A stretch of DNA of 64,000 nt from Peptococcaceae bacterium BRH_c8a (GTDB taxonomy: Bacteria; Bacillota; Desulfotomaculia; Desulfotomaculales; Desulfallaceae), in assembly GCA_000961575.1 (NCBI GenBank), contig LADP01000031.1:62001-126000 (forward strand). The letters run 5' to 3'. Below are positions 51,809 through 59,939 of the stretch, one piece after another (within the stretch, counting starts at the first letter, position 1; each line of letters begins with the position of its first letter). Under the pieces are notes generated by a model. That model saw only the letters and a program-made list of their open reading frames with translations, was not told where the DNA came from and searched no databases. The position numbers and the translations under genes are program-made.

Positions 51809-52036
51809 ATGCCGATTTACGAATTCCGTTGTAATAAATGCGGACATCGTTTTGAAAAACTATGCCCCATGGGTGAGAATGGTGAAAAAATGCAGTGTCC
51901 AGCCTGTACCGCACCGGCACCCAAGCGGGTTATGTCAGGTTTTTGTGCTTGTGGCACAGAAAATGGTGGCGATGGCGGTGGTGGTAGCAGTTGCGGTTCC
52001 TGCAGCTCATCCAACTGCGGCAGTTGCGGTCACTGA
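51809..52036 (+). CDS. FmdB-family zinc ribbon protein
   Basis: 75 aa. MPIYEFRCNKCGHRFEKLCPMGE then KMQCPACTAP, the FmdB zinc ribbon (CxxC...CxxC). After residue 42 comes a Gly/Ser/Cys tail (CACGTENGGDGGGGSSCGSC, CGSCGH) with many CxxC-like pairs, possibly metal-binding. Regulatory in methylotrophs by name, otherwise unassigned. GGAAGGGAG precedes the ATG. Followed by a perfect hairpin and terminator. Confidence 0.88.
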   Translation: MPIYEFRCNKCGHRFEKLCPMGENGEKMQCPACTAPAPKRVMSGFCACGTENGGDGGGGSSCGSCSSSNCGSCGH

Positions 52037-52042
52037 CAAATT

Positions 52043-52097
52043 GGGGTCAGGCCCTGCATAACTGCATAACCTATGCAGTTATGCAGGGCCTGACCCC
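52043..52097. repeat. Perfect 26-bp inverted repeat (REP-like)
   Basis: GGGGTCAGGCCCTGCATAAC plus TGCATA (52043-52068) and its exact complement (52072-52097) around a 3-nt loop. The outer part GGGGTCAGGC resembles GGGGGTCAGACCC at 18626-18640. No T-run follows, so not the terminator, which comes later at 52112. Confidence 0.8.
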
Positions 52098-52111
52098 CAA
52101 AAAGTTTGAAA

Positions 52112-52141
52112 AAAGGCAGCCTAAGCGGGCTGCCTTTTTTT
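52112..52141. terminator. Terminator between convergent FmdB-like and LysM genes
   Basis: AAAAGGCAGCC / GGGCTGCCTTTTTTT with a 5-nt loop (TAAGC region). A-run on the left and T-run on the right make it usable from both sides. Confidence 0.85.
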
Positions 52142-53233
52142 CTACCGGCTGACGCAGACCATGTCCACATCATCGATGATTACACTGTTGGTATTTCTTG
52201 TGAGCGGGCGGAATATGAAACGCAACTCGGCCCGGTCGGCACCTGCCGGCAGCACTCCGGTTGTAAACCGAAACTGCTGGTAAGTCCGGTCTGGTATGGC
52301 GTTAGCAGTGAATGAAGGATCCACCCGGCCAATGAAGCGCCCCGACCGGTCGTAAACATAAATCGCTGCTTCCAAAGTGTACCTGCCTAAAGCTGCATCC
52401 CTGATTCTTTCCCGGGCCCAGAAGGTAATTTGGTAATTTAGCCTGGGGCCTGCCGGGACTGACTGGCGCAAGATCGATTGTCTACTGACGTCCCGGCCCA
52501 TTTCCGCGGCAAACTGGCCGGAGTGAACCAGCCCGGAACGACGCACGTTGGTGCCGACCCATTGCCTTGGGGTAGTGGGGTTAACCCATTCTTCAAATCC
52601 CGGGTTGGCCAGCATGTTGGTTCTGGGACAGCGACCGGGTGCGGGCTGTGGGGGGCTCGGACGGGATACGACTTCTATCCGGGTTTGCACGAACCGGTTG
52701 CGCAGTTGCACAGCTACATTTTCGGCTCGAATAGTAAACGTATCCAGGGCTACGAAGTTTCCTTGCCTGTTGCGCAGATCCCAGGTAGCCGTGTAGGTGC
52801 GACACTGGCCAGGTTGCAGCCTTTCGGTACCGGCAGCCTGGGTAAAGAACTGGTCATCTGACCAACGCCAGACTTCCCTGCCGTCACGTAATGCTGCTAT
52901 ATCAAAGCGCTGGCCGGTATTGTAGTTTAACCGGATGGTGCTTCGTGACACGTTACACTTGACAAAAGTGATTTGCACCTGTTCACCGCGCTGGTACTGC
53001 CTGCGGTCGGTGGTCAAGGTATAACGCAGACCGCCAACAGTGGTAGTGGCAAAAGTACCTCCGGCGGGCTGCTGGGGTGTACCCGTGCCGGTGGGAACCA
53101 GCAATTGCTGTCCTACTCTGATGCTGCCCGGGTTTACAATGTTGTTCAGACGGATCAATTCTTGCACCGTAGTGCCGAACCGTCGAGCTATTGCAAACAG
53201 GGTATCCCCAAAACTAACCGTATATGTTTCCAT
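52142..53233 (-). CDS. LysM protein with BsuPI-type inhibitor and carbohydrate-binding-like domains
   Basis: 363 aa with no signal peptide. Residues 3-48 are a LysM motif ([44 protein letters not shown]). Residues about 70-195 resemble the BsuPI intracellular proteinase inhibitor domain ([62 protein letters not shown]). Residues about 205-363 form a jelly-roll of the CBM_4_9 type ([19 protein letters not shown] ... IIDDVDMV). A LysM at the very N-terminus without secretion signal fits spore-coat or mother-cell proteins; that role is inference. Confidence 0.82.
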   Translation of the reverse strand: METYTVSFGDTLFAIARRFGTTVQELIRLNNIVNPGSIRVGQQLLVPTGTGTPQQPAGGTFATTTVGGLRYTLTTDRRQYQRGEQVQITFVKCNVSRSTIRLNYNTGQRFDIAALRDGREVWRWSDDQFFTQAAGTERLQPGQCRTYTATWDLRNRQGNFVALDTFTIRAENVAVQLRNRFVQTRIEVVSRPSPPQPAPGRCPRTNMLANPGFEEWVNPTTPRQWVGTNVRRSGLVHSGQFAAEMGRDVSRQSILRQSVPAGPRLNYQITFWARERIRDAALGRYTLEAAIYVYDRSGRFIGRVDPSFTANAIPDRTYQQFRFTTGVLPAGADRAELRFIFRPLTRNTNSVIIDDVDMVCVSR

Positions 53234-53299
53234 TAACTCTCCCTCCTTCCGGCAATAAGACTCTATACCAGACTATGTAACGGAGGGGAAAAAGGTGTT

Positions 53300-54589
53300 T
53301 TAGACCTCCCGGTAAACCACATGTTCAAGAGCCAGCACCGCCAGTACGCCCAACACGAAACCGTTGCCCAGCACAGGACGCAGAGCGGCGGGGAAAGTGC
53401 TTACCACCTGGGCCGGTAAAAAGGATACGATAATGCCCAGCATCAGCGGCAGGCCAATAATTAGGCCATCCTCCAGCTTAAACCCGCCCGGCCCGTTATA
53501 AGCAACCATCATCCCTGCGGCCACTTGGGAGCACAACACATAAAGGAGCACCGTCCCGATTACGGGCTGGGGTATAAGACCAAAAAAATTGATCACCGGC
53601 GGCAGCAGTGCAATAGCCACTAATCCCGCGGCAGCGGGCAGCAGGGTAAACCTGGATGCGCAACCGGTGGTGGCAATAATCCCGGGACTGAGGGAGTAAT
53701 TAACCGGACCGATAACCCCAAGAAGACCGGACAGGACATTGCTCAGGCCGGTTAGAGAAATGCCCCGGGTAATGCGACCGGATACATCATCTGGCTTGAT
53801 CAGCTCATTAACTGATTGAATCGAGCCCAGATCGTTAATTGAAAGGGCCAGAAAACAGACTAAAAACGAAAACAACAGGCCGGGCTCTAAACTAAAATTG
53901 AGATTTAAATCCGTTAAGAATGAAATTGCTACTGTGCCAGTGCCCCAGTCCGTCATAAGCTGGCTGGGGAACAATAGTAAATAAGTGCAGCTTCCGGCAA
54001 TAACAGCCCAGATAATCAACGAAGATTTCCAGACCCCGGTCAGCAACCTGCCGGCGGTCAGCATGAGAAAAACAAACCCCAGGGCAAAACCAAGATTCGC
54101 CAGGGGAGCAACCGGTGACGAAGAGGGCATGATTAGTCCGGTGATAGTAGGCGCCATGGTGAAGGCTATTAACAGCAGGATCACCGCCACCACCCGGGAA
54201 GTAAAAAACCTGGTCAGGTAACTAAAAAGCCCGCTAATGCTCAAGATAAACAGAATTACCCCTCCGGTTAGGATTGACGTGTACACTGCCGCTAAATTGC
54301 TGCTTCCGGCAGCTACCACGCCCACCAGCAGCACCGTGGCAGGTCCGGTGATCAGGGGCAGGCGATGTCCCCACAGTAACTGAACGAACAACGCCACTCC
54401 AGATATAAAGAATAATTTCTGCAAGTAAACAACCTGGCCCAAGGGGTCGTTAAAGTGAAACCCGGCCACCACATTACCCACAATAATAATTGTAGGAACA
54501 GCAATGGCCAGCCACTGCAGCCCGAATAGCATTAGTTCCCTGGCCGGCGGAACATCGTCCAGGCCATATTTCAACACTAGTTTGCTCAA
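53300..54589 (-). CDS. NCS2-family uracil/xanthine permease-like transporter
   Basis: 429 aa from a TTG at 54589 (GAGGG 7 nt upstream); the frame opens at a GTG at 54628 that lacks a site. About 12-14 membrane helices. NCS2 signatures appear in the helix 8-10 area, with SINDLGSIQSVNELIKPDDVSGRITRGISLTGLSNVLSGLLGVIGPVNYSLSPGIIATTGCASRF near residue 255-320. It exchanges protons with nucleobases; substrate not fixed by sequence. Single gene between the LysM gene and the rubredoxin unit. Confidence 0.85.
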   Translation of the reverse strand: MSKLVLKYGLDDVPPARELMLFGLQWLAIAVPTIIIVGNVVAGFHFNDPLGQVVYLQKLFFISGVALFVQLLWGHRLPLITGPATVLLVGVVAAGSSNLAAVYTSILTGGVILFILSISGLFSYLTRFFTSRVVAVILLLIAFTMAPTITGLIMPSSSPVAPLANLGFALGFVFLMLTAGRLLTGVWKSSLIIWAVIAGSCTYLLLFPSQLMTDWGTGTVAISFLTDLNLNFSLEPGLLFSFLVCFLALSINDLGSIQSVNELIKPDDVSGRITRGISLTGLSNVLSGLLGVIGPVNYSLSPGIIATTGCASRFTLLPAAAGLVAIALLPPVINFFGLIPQPVIGTVLLYVLCSQVAAGMMVAYNGPGGFKLEDGLIIGLPLMLGIIVSFLPAQVVSTFPAALRPVLGNGFVLGVLAVLALEHVVYREV

Positions 54590-54801
54590 CAAATAACCCT
54601 CTTTCAACGCGCTTATTTCGGTAGGCACAAATCAATTATCACATAACAAGTTAATACTGCCACCTGGTAGATGTCAATAGGGCGAGGGGACGGAATGATT
54701 TAATGAACTTTTAATAAAATAGTAATTGATAAGTAATTATTAGCAGTTAAGATGTAAACAATAAAAACAAAATAAACTAAAAAACATAGGAGTTGAATGT
54801 A

Positions 54802-54954
54802 ATGGATAAGTATGTTTGCATAATCTGTGGTTATGTTTACGATCCCGCCGAGGGAGCAGATGATATTCCGCCGGGAACCTCCTTTGAGCAATTGCCGGCT
54901 GAATGGGTATGCCCGGTGTGCGGTGCTGGTAAAGATCAGTTTGAAAAAGAGTAA
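54802..54954 (+). CDS. Rubredoxin
   Basis: 50 aa, ATG with AGGAG upstream. C6, C9, C40 and C43 in [18 protein letters not shown] and [19 protein letters not shown] give the two CxxC iron knuckles. Typical rubredoxin, an electron carrier for oxygen and peroxide detoxification in anaerobes. It ends 18 bp before the rubrerythrin gene, so the two form an electron-transfer pair. Confidence 0.95.
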   Translation: MDKYVCIICGYVYDPAEGADDIPPGTSFEQLPAEWVCPVCGAGKDQFEKE

Positions 54955-54972
54955 ACCGGGAGGGGAATAAGG

Positions 54973-55461
54973 ATGGCTTGGAGTATTACTAAATTTAACG
55001 GAGAAGAAATTATCGGGCTGGCTGTGGAAATAGAGAAGCAAGGTCAAAAATTTTATGAAATTGCCGCTGCCCAGGTTGAGGACGCCGAGGTTAAAAAAAT
55101 ATTTGAATTACTGGTTGGTGAAGAAAAACAACATATTGCCGATTTTGAAAGTCTGGGCGCACAATTACCCAGTGACTTCGTACCCAACGAGAGCTATGTG
55201 GGTGAATACGGTGATTATATAAAAGCGTTGATTGATAACCATGTGTTTAACCACAACAATATTGAAAAATTCATCCCCAATATCAGCGTGGCCAGGGAGG
55301 CACTGGCAGTGGCATTCAGGTTTGAAAAGGACTCTATTCTAATTTTCCAGGAGCTGTACAAAGTGGTTGACGACGCAGGCAAAGAAGTGCTGGGCAAGTT
55401 AATTGAACAGGAAAAACAGCATATTAAAAAACTTGCTACCGATATTGTTCCTTATAACTAA
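54973..55461 (+). CDS. Rubrerythrin-like ferritin-fold protein
   Basis: 162 aa. Diiron helices are marked by EIEKQGQKFYEIAA, VGEEKQHIADFESLGAQL and KEDSILIFQELY-type / EQEKQHIKKLA repeats of ExxH. It lacks the C-terminal rubredoxin domain of classic rubrerythrin, which fits the separate rubredoxin gene just upstream. Likely reduces hydrogen peroxide with electrons from rubredoxin. Confidence 0.88.
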   Translation: MAWSITKFNGEEIIGLAVEIEKQGQKFYEIAAAQVEDAEVKKIFELLVGEEKQHIADFESLGAQLPSDFVPNESYVGEYGDYIKALIDNHVFNHNNIEKFIPNISVAREALAVAFRFEKDSILIFQELYKVVDDAGKEVLGKLIEQEKQHIKKLATDIVPYN

Positions 55462-55489
55462 TTCCCACTGTAAAACTAATGCTCAAACC

Positions 55490-55524
55490 CCAAACGGAGC
55501 CCTTATAAGGGCTCCGTTTGTTTT
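55490..55524. terminator. Terminator after the rubredoxin-rubrerythrin unit
   Basis: CAAACGGAGCCCTT / AAGGGCTCCGTTTG with TTTT after. Also lies 3 bp past the converging M20 peptidase gene's stop, so it can serve both. Confidence 0.85.
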
Positions 55525-55527
55525 ACG

Positions 55528-56799
55528 CTATTCCACACCGCACCATTCCATGATGGCCAGGGCGAATATTTCAGCGGCGTCCAGCACGTTTTTCATCTCA
55601 ATGTACTCGTTAGGATAATGGGCCGCAGCGGTTACCCCGGGCCCAAACACAACCGTGGGCACTCCCCCCACTTGGGTTAAAAGCCCCCCGTCGGTACCCC
55701 AGGGAGAAGCTTTAATTTCGGGCTTAGCATTTTTAACCAGGCGGTACGCGTCGGTCAGGGCATTCATTAGGGGATGATCAAGCCCGATACCGCCGGGCAG
55801 CCACCGGGCACCGAACCACTCGAGCTGAACCGGATGCTCCCTAAACCATTCATCTTTTGCCCCAAGTAAAGACATACTTTGTTCTAATTCTCTACGTGCG
55901 TCGGCCATGTTTTCGCCCGGGGCCACCCCCATGCGTCCCTCCAGGGTAACCAAATCCGGAACTGATGAAGGCCAACTACCCCCGGCAATTTTGCCAATGT
56001 TAATGGGTACGGGAATGGGTACACCGTGGTACAAAGGCTCGTCAGCCAGCCGGGCGTTTCTTTCTTGTTCCAATTCACGCACTTGATTGATTACCAAAAT
56101 AGCATTTTCTATGGCACTAACACCAAGGTACCGGGTACCGCCGTGGGCAACCCGTCCTTTTACGGCCATTCTAAACCACATGGAACCCTGCTGCTGTGGG
56201 TAAATAACCATCTCCGAAGGTTCGGGAATAAATGCCCCGTCGGCCTTGTAACCACGTAATATGCTAGCTAGGGTTCCGGAACCGCCGCTTTCTTCTTCCA
56301 CCACACTGGCTAGAATTATATCCCCTTTTAGTTTCACTCCCAGGGAGTGCAATGCTTCCACAGCCAGCAGCGCGGAAAGAGTGCCCCCTTTCATGTCGGT
56401 TGCTCCACGCCCGTAAACCCGGCCATCTCCCACATAACCCGACCAGGGGGAACGCTCCCAGGCGGCATCCTCACCGGGCGGTACCACATCAATATGGCCG
56501 TTAATAATTAGCGAGCGCCCCCCGCCGGTGCCCTGTAATGTCCCCACCACGTTGGGGCTGTCTATAAAATCGGTGCGGGGAGAGCAAAAATGTGGGTGGT
56601 TGAACAGATCATCTCCGCCCTGTACCCAGGTATCCACAGCCATACCAAGGTGGCGAAACTTTTCTGCCATTAGTTCTTGGGCTTCTTTCTCCCGTCCCGC
56701 GGTGCTGGCAGCCTTGATTAACCGGGACAAAAAACCGGCTGCCTCATCGGCGTGTTCTGCCAGCCATTGTTTTAATACTTTTCTCTCCGGTTTAACCAC
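55528..56799 (-). CDS. M20-family metallopeptidase / deacylase (ArgE/DapE-like)
   Basis: 423 aa beginning at GTG with GAGGGGTG upstream. Zinc-site motifs: GHIDVVPPGEDAAWERSPWSG (His, Asp), GRGATDMKGGTLSALLAVEAL (Asp), VVEEESGGSGTLASILRG (Glu-Glu) and HYPNEYIEMKNV-type end (His). The central dimerisation domain lies at about 190-300. The family removes acyl groups from amino acids or cuts dipeptides; the substrate is not fixed. Next to CoA-transferase and aminotransferase genes it probably opens a catabolic route. Confidence 0.88.
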   Translation of the reverse strand: MVKPERKVLKQWLAEHADEAAGFLSRLIKAASTAGREKEAQELMAEKFRHLGMAVDTWVQGGDDLFNHPHFCSPRTDFIDSPNVVGTLQGTGGGRSLIINGHIDVVPPGEDAAWERSPWSGYVGDGRVYGRGATDMKGGTLSALLAVEALHSLGVKLKGDIILASVVEEESGGSGTLASILRGYKADGAFIPEPSEMVIYPQQQGSMWFRMAVKGRVAHGGTRYLGVSAIENAILVINQVRELEQERNARLADEPLYHGVPIPVPINIGKIAGGSWPSSVPDLVTLEGRMGVAPGENMADARRELEQSMSLLGAKDEWFREHPVQLEWFGARWLPGGIGLDHPLMNALTDAYRLVKNAKPEIKASPWGTDGGLLTQVGGVPTVVFGPGVTAAAHYPNEYIEMKNVLDAAEIFALAIMEWCGVE

Positions 56800-56817
56800 C
56801 TTTTATCACACCCCTCT

Positions 56818-57477
56818 TCAAAACCTCTCCACATGCGGCGGAATAATCAGGCGTGCCTCGGTAGCCTGCACCACATCACCGGGTTCGTACTCTTTGGCCA
56901 CTTCCTGCAGCACCAGGCCCTGTTCGGTAACCTGAATAACCGCCATATCAGTGATAATAAGTTGTACAGATTTCCGGGTCGTTAGGGGAAAGGTGCAGGC
57001 CCGCAAAATTTTGGGCCGCCCATCTCTGGCCAAATGCTCGGTAGCCACAATTACCCGCCTTGCTTTCTGGGCTAATTCAATTGCGCCGCCCATGCCGGGC
57101 ACCCGCTTACCGGGCACTATCCAATTGGCCAGGTCACCCTCCTCACTTACCTGCAGTGCTCCCAGGATAGTCAAGTCTAAAAGGCCCCGGCGGATCATAC
57201 CAAAAGCCACGGTGCTGTCAAAATAAGAGGCTTCCTTCGATAAAGTAACCGGGAGCCCGCCGGCGTTGCATAAAAAGGGGTCTTCCTCTCCCTCCCGGGG
57301 GGTTGGACCATAACCAAGGATCCCGTTTTCCGCCTGAAACACCACATGGATATCCGGTGGCACGTAATCTGCCACCAAGGTGGGTATGCCAATGCCCAAA
57401 TTGACTATCATGCCGGTTTTCAGTTCCCTAGCCGCCCGACTGGCAACTAGGTGCCTTTTTTCTCTTCCCAAGCCCAT
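56818..57477 (-). CDS. CoA-transferase subunit B
   Basis: 219 aa from the ATG at 57477 (GGGGGGTG 8 nt upstream; a TTG two codons earlier is also open). Family I CoA-transferase B: LKTGMIVNLGIGIPTLVADY, the catalytic-Glu motif FQAENGILGYG (about 50-60) and GGAIELAQKARRVIVATEHLARDGRPKIL. The start overlaps the A-subunit gene by about 30 bp, so translation is coupled. It transfers CoA between short-chain or keto acids; with A it makes an active enzyme. Confidence 0.9.
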   Translation of the reverse strand: MGLGREKRHLVASRAARELKTGMIVNLGIGIPTLVADYVPPDIHVVFQAENGILGYGPTPREGEEDPFLCNAGGLPVTLSKEASYFDSTVAFGMIRRGLLDLTILGALQVSEEGDLANWIVPGKRVPGMGGAIELAQKARRVIVATEHLARDGRPKILRACTFPLTTRKSVQLIITDMAVIQVTEQGLVLQEVAKEYEPGDVVQATEARLIIPPHVERF

Positions 57478-58160
57478 TTCCAATTCACCCCCCCGCTGGG
57501 GATTACCAGATCCACATAAACCCCGGGCGTCACGATAACTTCGGGATCTAGCGTCCCCAGGGGCACAATTTCGTCGGCTTCGACAATGGTGATGTCGGCA
57601 GCCATGGCCACCAGAGGGTTGAAGTTTCTGGCACTGCGAATGTAAGTAAGGTTGCCGAAGGTATCTGCCCTGTCGGCGTGAATGATGGCCACCTCGGCGG
57701 TCAATGCTGTTTCCAGCAGGTACTCCTTGCCAAGGGAGACAATTTTTTGTTTACCCTCTTCCACCATGGTGCCAATTCCTACATCGGTAAGAAAACCACC
57801 CAGACCCATACCTCCGGCTCTGATACGCTCGGCCAGGGTGCCCTGGGGACTAAATTCAACATCCAGCTCCCCGCGGTGCATTTGTTCACCTGCCACCGGG
57901 TTGGAGCCGATATGCGAAGTGATAATTTTCTTAACCCGCCCGGCAGTAACCAGACGTCCAATACCTACCCGGGGAAAACCGGTATCGTTGCCGATTAAAA
58001 ACAGATTCTTGACTCCTTTTTGCAGTATCCCTTCCACCAGGGTGGGCGGATTGCCAATGCCACCAAAACCGCCAAACATCAGCACCGTCCCGTCGTTAAT
58101 ATATTTGAGCGCTTCCTCCAGGGTGGAAACCTTTGAGAGGGCCTTTTCCCTTTCGTTCAC
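57447..58160 (-). CDS. CoA-transferase subunit A
   Basis: 237 aa. CoA-binding loop VLMFGGFGGIGNPPTLVEGIL (about 27-47), VTAGRVKKIITSHIGSNPVAGEQM, TLAERIRAGGMGLGGFLTDVGIGTMV and IHADRADTFGNLTYIRSARNFNPL. Family I (SCOT-like) alpha subunit, similar to acetoacetate, butyrate or 3-oxoadipate CoA-transferases. Transcribed after the aminotransferase gene (19 bp gap). Confidence 0.9.
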   Translation of the reverse strand: MNEREKALSKVSTLEEALKYINDGTVLMFGGFGGIGNPPTLVEGILQKGVKNLFLIGNDTGFPRVGIGRLVTAGRVKKIITSHIGSNPVAGEQMHRGELDVEFSPQGTLAERIRAGGMGLGGFLTDVGIGTMVEEGKQKIVSLGKEYLLETALTAEVAIIHADRADTFGNLTYIRSARNFNPLVAMAADITIVEADEIVPLGTLDPEVIVTPGVYVDLVIPSGGVNWKWAWEEKKGT

Positions 58161-58179
58161 CCGGTGCCGTCACCTACCT

Positions 58180-59553
58180 TTATACAGACTGTAATCGCTG
58201 CTGATATGAAATATGTTCCCCCAGCTGGTTTTCCACCTGGCCAAGGGTTAAATCAAGCAGGTCGATTACCGATTGAATCTCCCGTCTGGAAATAGTCAGC
58301 GGTGGGCCCAGCATGAATGAGGCACCGGCGGGGCCCACAAAACCGCCGCTGGCGTTATATATAATCAACCCATTTTCCATGGCCTGTTTGATTAACATAT
58401 TAGGCACGTTCAGCCCGGCATCAAAGGGTTCACCGGTGGAATAATTCTTAACCAGTTCTACACCCCACATCATGCCCAAACCCCGAATGTTGCCTATGGA
58501 CGGGTGTTTGCTTGCCAATCGGTAGAGCTTCTTCTCCAAAAAAGCGCCGTTTTTGGCGGCCTTTTCCACCAGGTGATGGTTTTGTATATATTTAACCACC
58601 GACAGAGCTACCGCCGCTGACAGCGGGTTGGCGCTATATGTGTGCCCGCTCATAATTGAGCCCGAGCCGCTGCGGATGGTGCGGATAATCTCATTGCTGA
58701 CCATAGTGGCCGCAATTGGTGTATAGCCGCCGCTCAGCCCTTTACCCACGGCCATAATGTCAGGCTGAAGGCCCCAGTGCTCCACGGCAAACATTTTACC
58801 AGTCCGGCCAAAGCCGGTCATCACCTCGTCAGCGATAAGCAAAACGTCGTACTTACGGCATATTTGCGCAATTAAATCATAGTATCCGTCCGGGGGAACC
58901 AGCGCGCCTCCGGATGCCCCAATGACCGGTTCAAAAATGAATGCCGCTATGTTTTCCGGGCCCAGAAGTTGAATGGTATTTTCCAGGCTGGCGGCACATA
59001 GCAGTTTACAACCGGGGTACCTCAATTCCATCGGGCAGCGGTAACAGTAAGGCGGCTGCAGGGCCGGGTAATCATGCAGCAAGGTTGCAAAGGGCTTTCT
59101 TCTGGCCCGGTGGCCGGACATGGACAGGGCGCCCATGGTAATCCCGTGATAGCTCATCCAACGGGAAATAATCCGGTTTTTATTCTGGTAGCCCCGTTCC
59201 TGCCAGTATTGAATGGCCACTTTCATGGCGGTTTCCGTGGCCTCGGAGCCGCTGCTAACAAAAAACACCCAATTCAAATCACCGGGTGCAAGATTGGCCA
59301 TAAGTGCGCCCAATTCTTCGGCAGGTTGACTGGTAAACTGAGACCGATACGTGAATGCCACGCGCGAGGCTTGGCTTCGCAAGACTTTGGCTATGTTGAC
59401 ATTACCGTGCCCGATGTTAGCCACCATGGCTCCGGAACATCCGTCCAGGTATCGGTTACCCTCGATATCGTACAGATATATGCCTTTGCCGTGGGAAACA
59501 GTTGGATAATCCTTGAACAGGTCTGGTTTAATAACGTTTGACATGCCACGCAT
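58180..59553 (-). CDS. Class III (omega) aminotransferase
   Basis: 457 aa PLP enzyme. GSEATETAMKVAIQYW (about 102-117), SYHGITMGALSMSGHR, VLLIADEVMTGFGRTGKMF (Asp242 stacks on PLP) and lysine K271 in MAVGKGLSGGYTPIAAT. Relatives use 4-aminobutyrate, beta-alanine, ornithine or 3-amino-2-methylpropanoate. A CYRCPMELRYPGCKLLCAASLEN insert (about 170-192) with five cysteines is unusual and may bind metal. ATG1 at 59553 fits GAGG spacing. Heads the operon with CoA-transferase and M20 genes, divergent from the PucR regulator. Confidence 0.9.
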   Translation of the reverse strand: MRGMSNVIKPDLFKDYPTVSHGKGIYLYDIEGNRYLDGCSGAMVANIGHGNVNIAKVLRSQASRVAFTYRSQFTSQPAEELGALMANLAPGDLNWVFFVSSGSEATETAMKVAIQYWQERGYQNKNRIISRWMSYHGITMGALSMSGHRARRKPFATLLHDYPALQPPYCYRCPMELRYPGCKLLCAASLENTIQLLGPENIAAFIFEPVIGASGGALVPPDGYYDLIAQICRKYDVLLIADEVMTGFGRTGKMFAVEHWGLQPDIMAVGKGLSGGYTPIAATMVSNEIIRTIRSGSGSIMSGHTYSANPLSAAVALSVVKYIQNHHLVEKAAKNGAFLEKKLYRLASKHPSIGNIRGLGMMWGVELVKNYSTGEPFDAGLNVPNMLIKQAMENGLIIYNASGGFVGPAGASFMLGPPLTISRREIQSVIDLLDLTLGQVENQLGEHISYQQRLQSV

Positions 59554-59825
59554 ATGGCCTCACCCCACCCTAAAATATATAAGTGTTATTACCACAACTA
59601 TATGAGACCGGATGCCATTTTTCCATTCGCCAAAGGAACCTATCTTTAAGCTTGATTTTTGTACATTTTGTATAAATAACTAGTAATACCGGGGAAATGC
59701 GTCCTCTAACAGCCAAATAACCTTCGCAATTAAAGTGCGGCAATATTTAATTACCTAAAGGATCCGGTCTTAAAACAGCGAAAAACATAATTACAGCTTT
59801 AATATGGGTTAAAATGACCACATCA
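59554..59825. other. Divergent control region of the aminotransferase and PucR genes
   Basis: AT-rich stretch (for example TATGAGACCGG and TTTTGTATAAATAACT) with no ORF. A clear paired -35/-10 could not be chosen for either side. The repeat at 59826-59879 occupies the PucR-proximal part. Confidence 0.45.
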
Positions 59826-59879
59826 TGTCATTCTGCACGAAGTGCAGAATCTAGATCCTTGCTAACGCTTAGGATGACA
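59826..59879. repeat. TGTCATTCTGAGC-family element, third copy
   Basis: TGTCATTCTGCACGAAGTGCAGAATCT and AGATCCTTGCTAACGCTTAGGATGACA. The inner CTGCACGAAGTGCAG also makes its own hairpin. Same family as 41732-41796. Confidence 0.7.
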
Positions 59880-59939
59880 GATTTAAGTTATTTTCAGGAT
59901 AGCTAACTAGCATATCCTGCATCAACCGGGGGTGACATA

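Noticed and set aside
54700-55047. 115-aa minus-strand ORF over the rubredoxin gene
   Set aside because: Antisense to the clear CxxC...CxxC rubredoxin and the rubrerythrin start.
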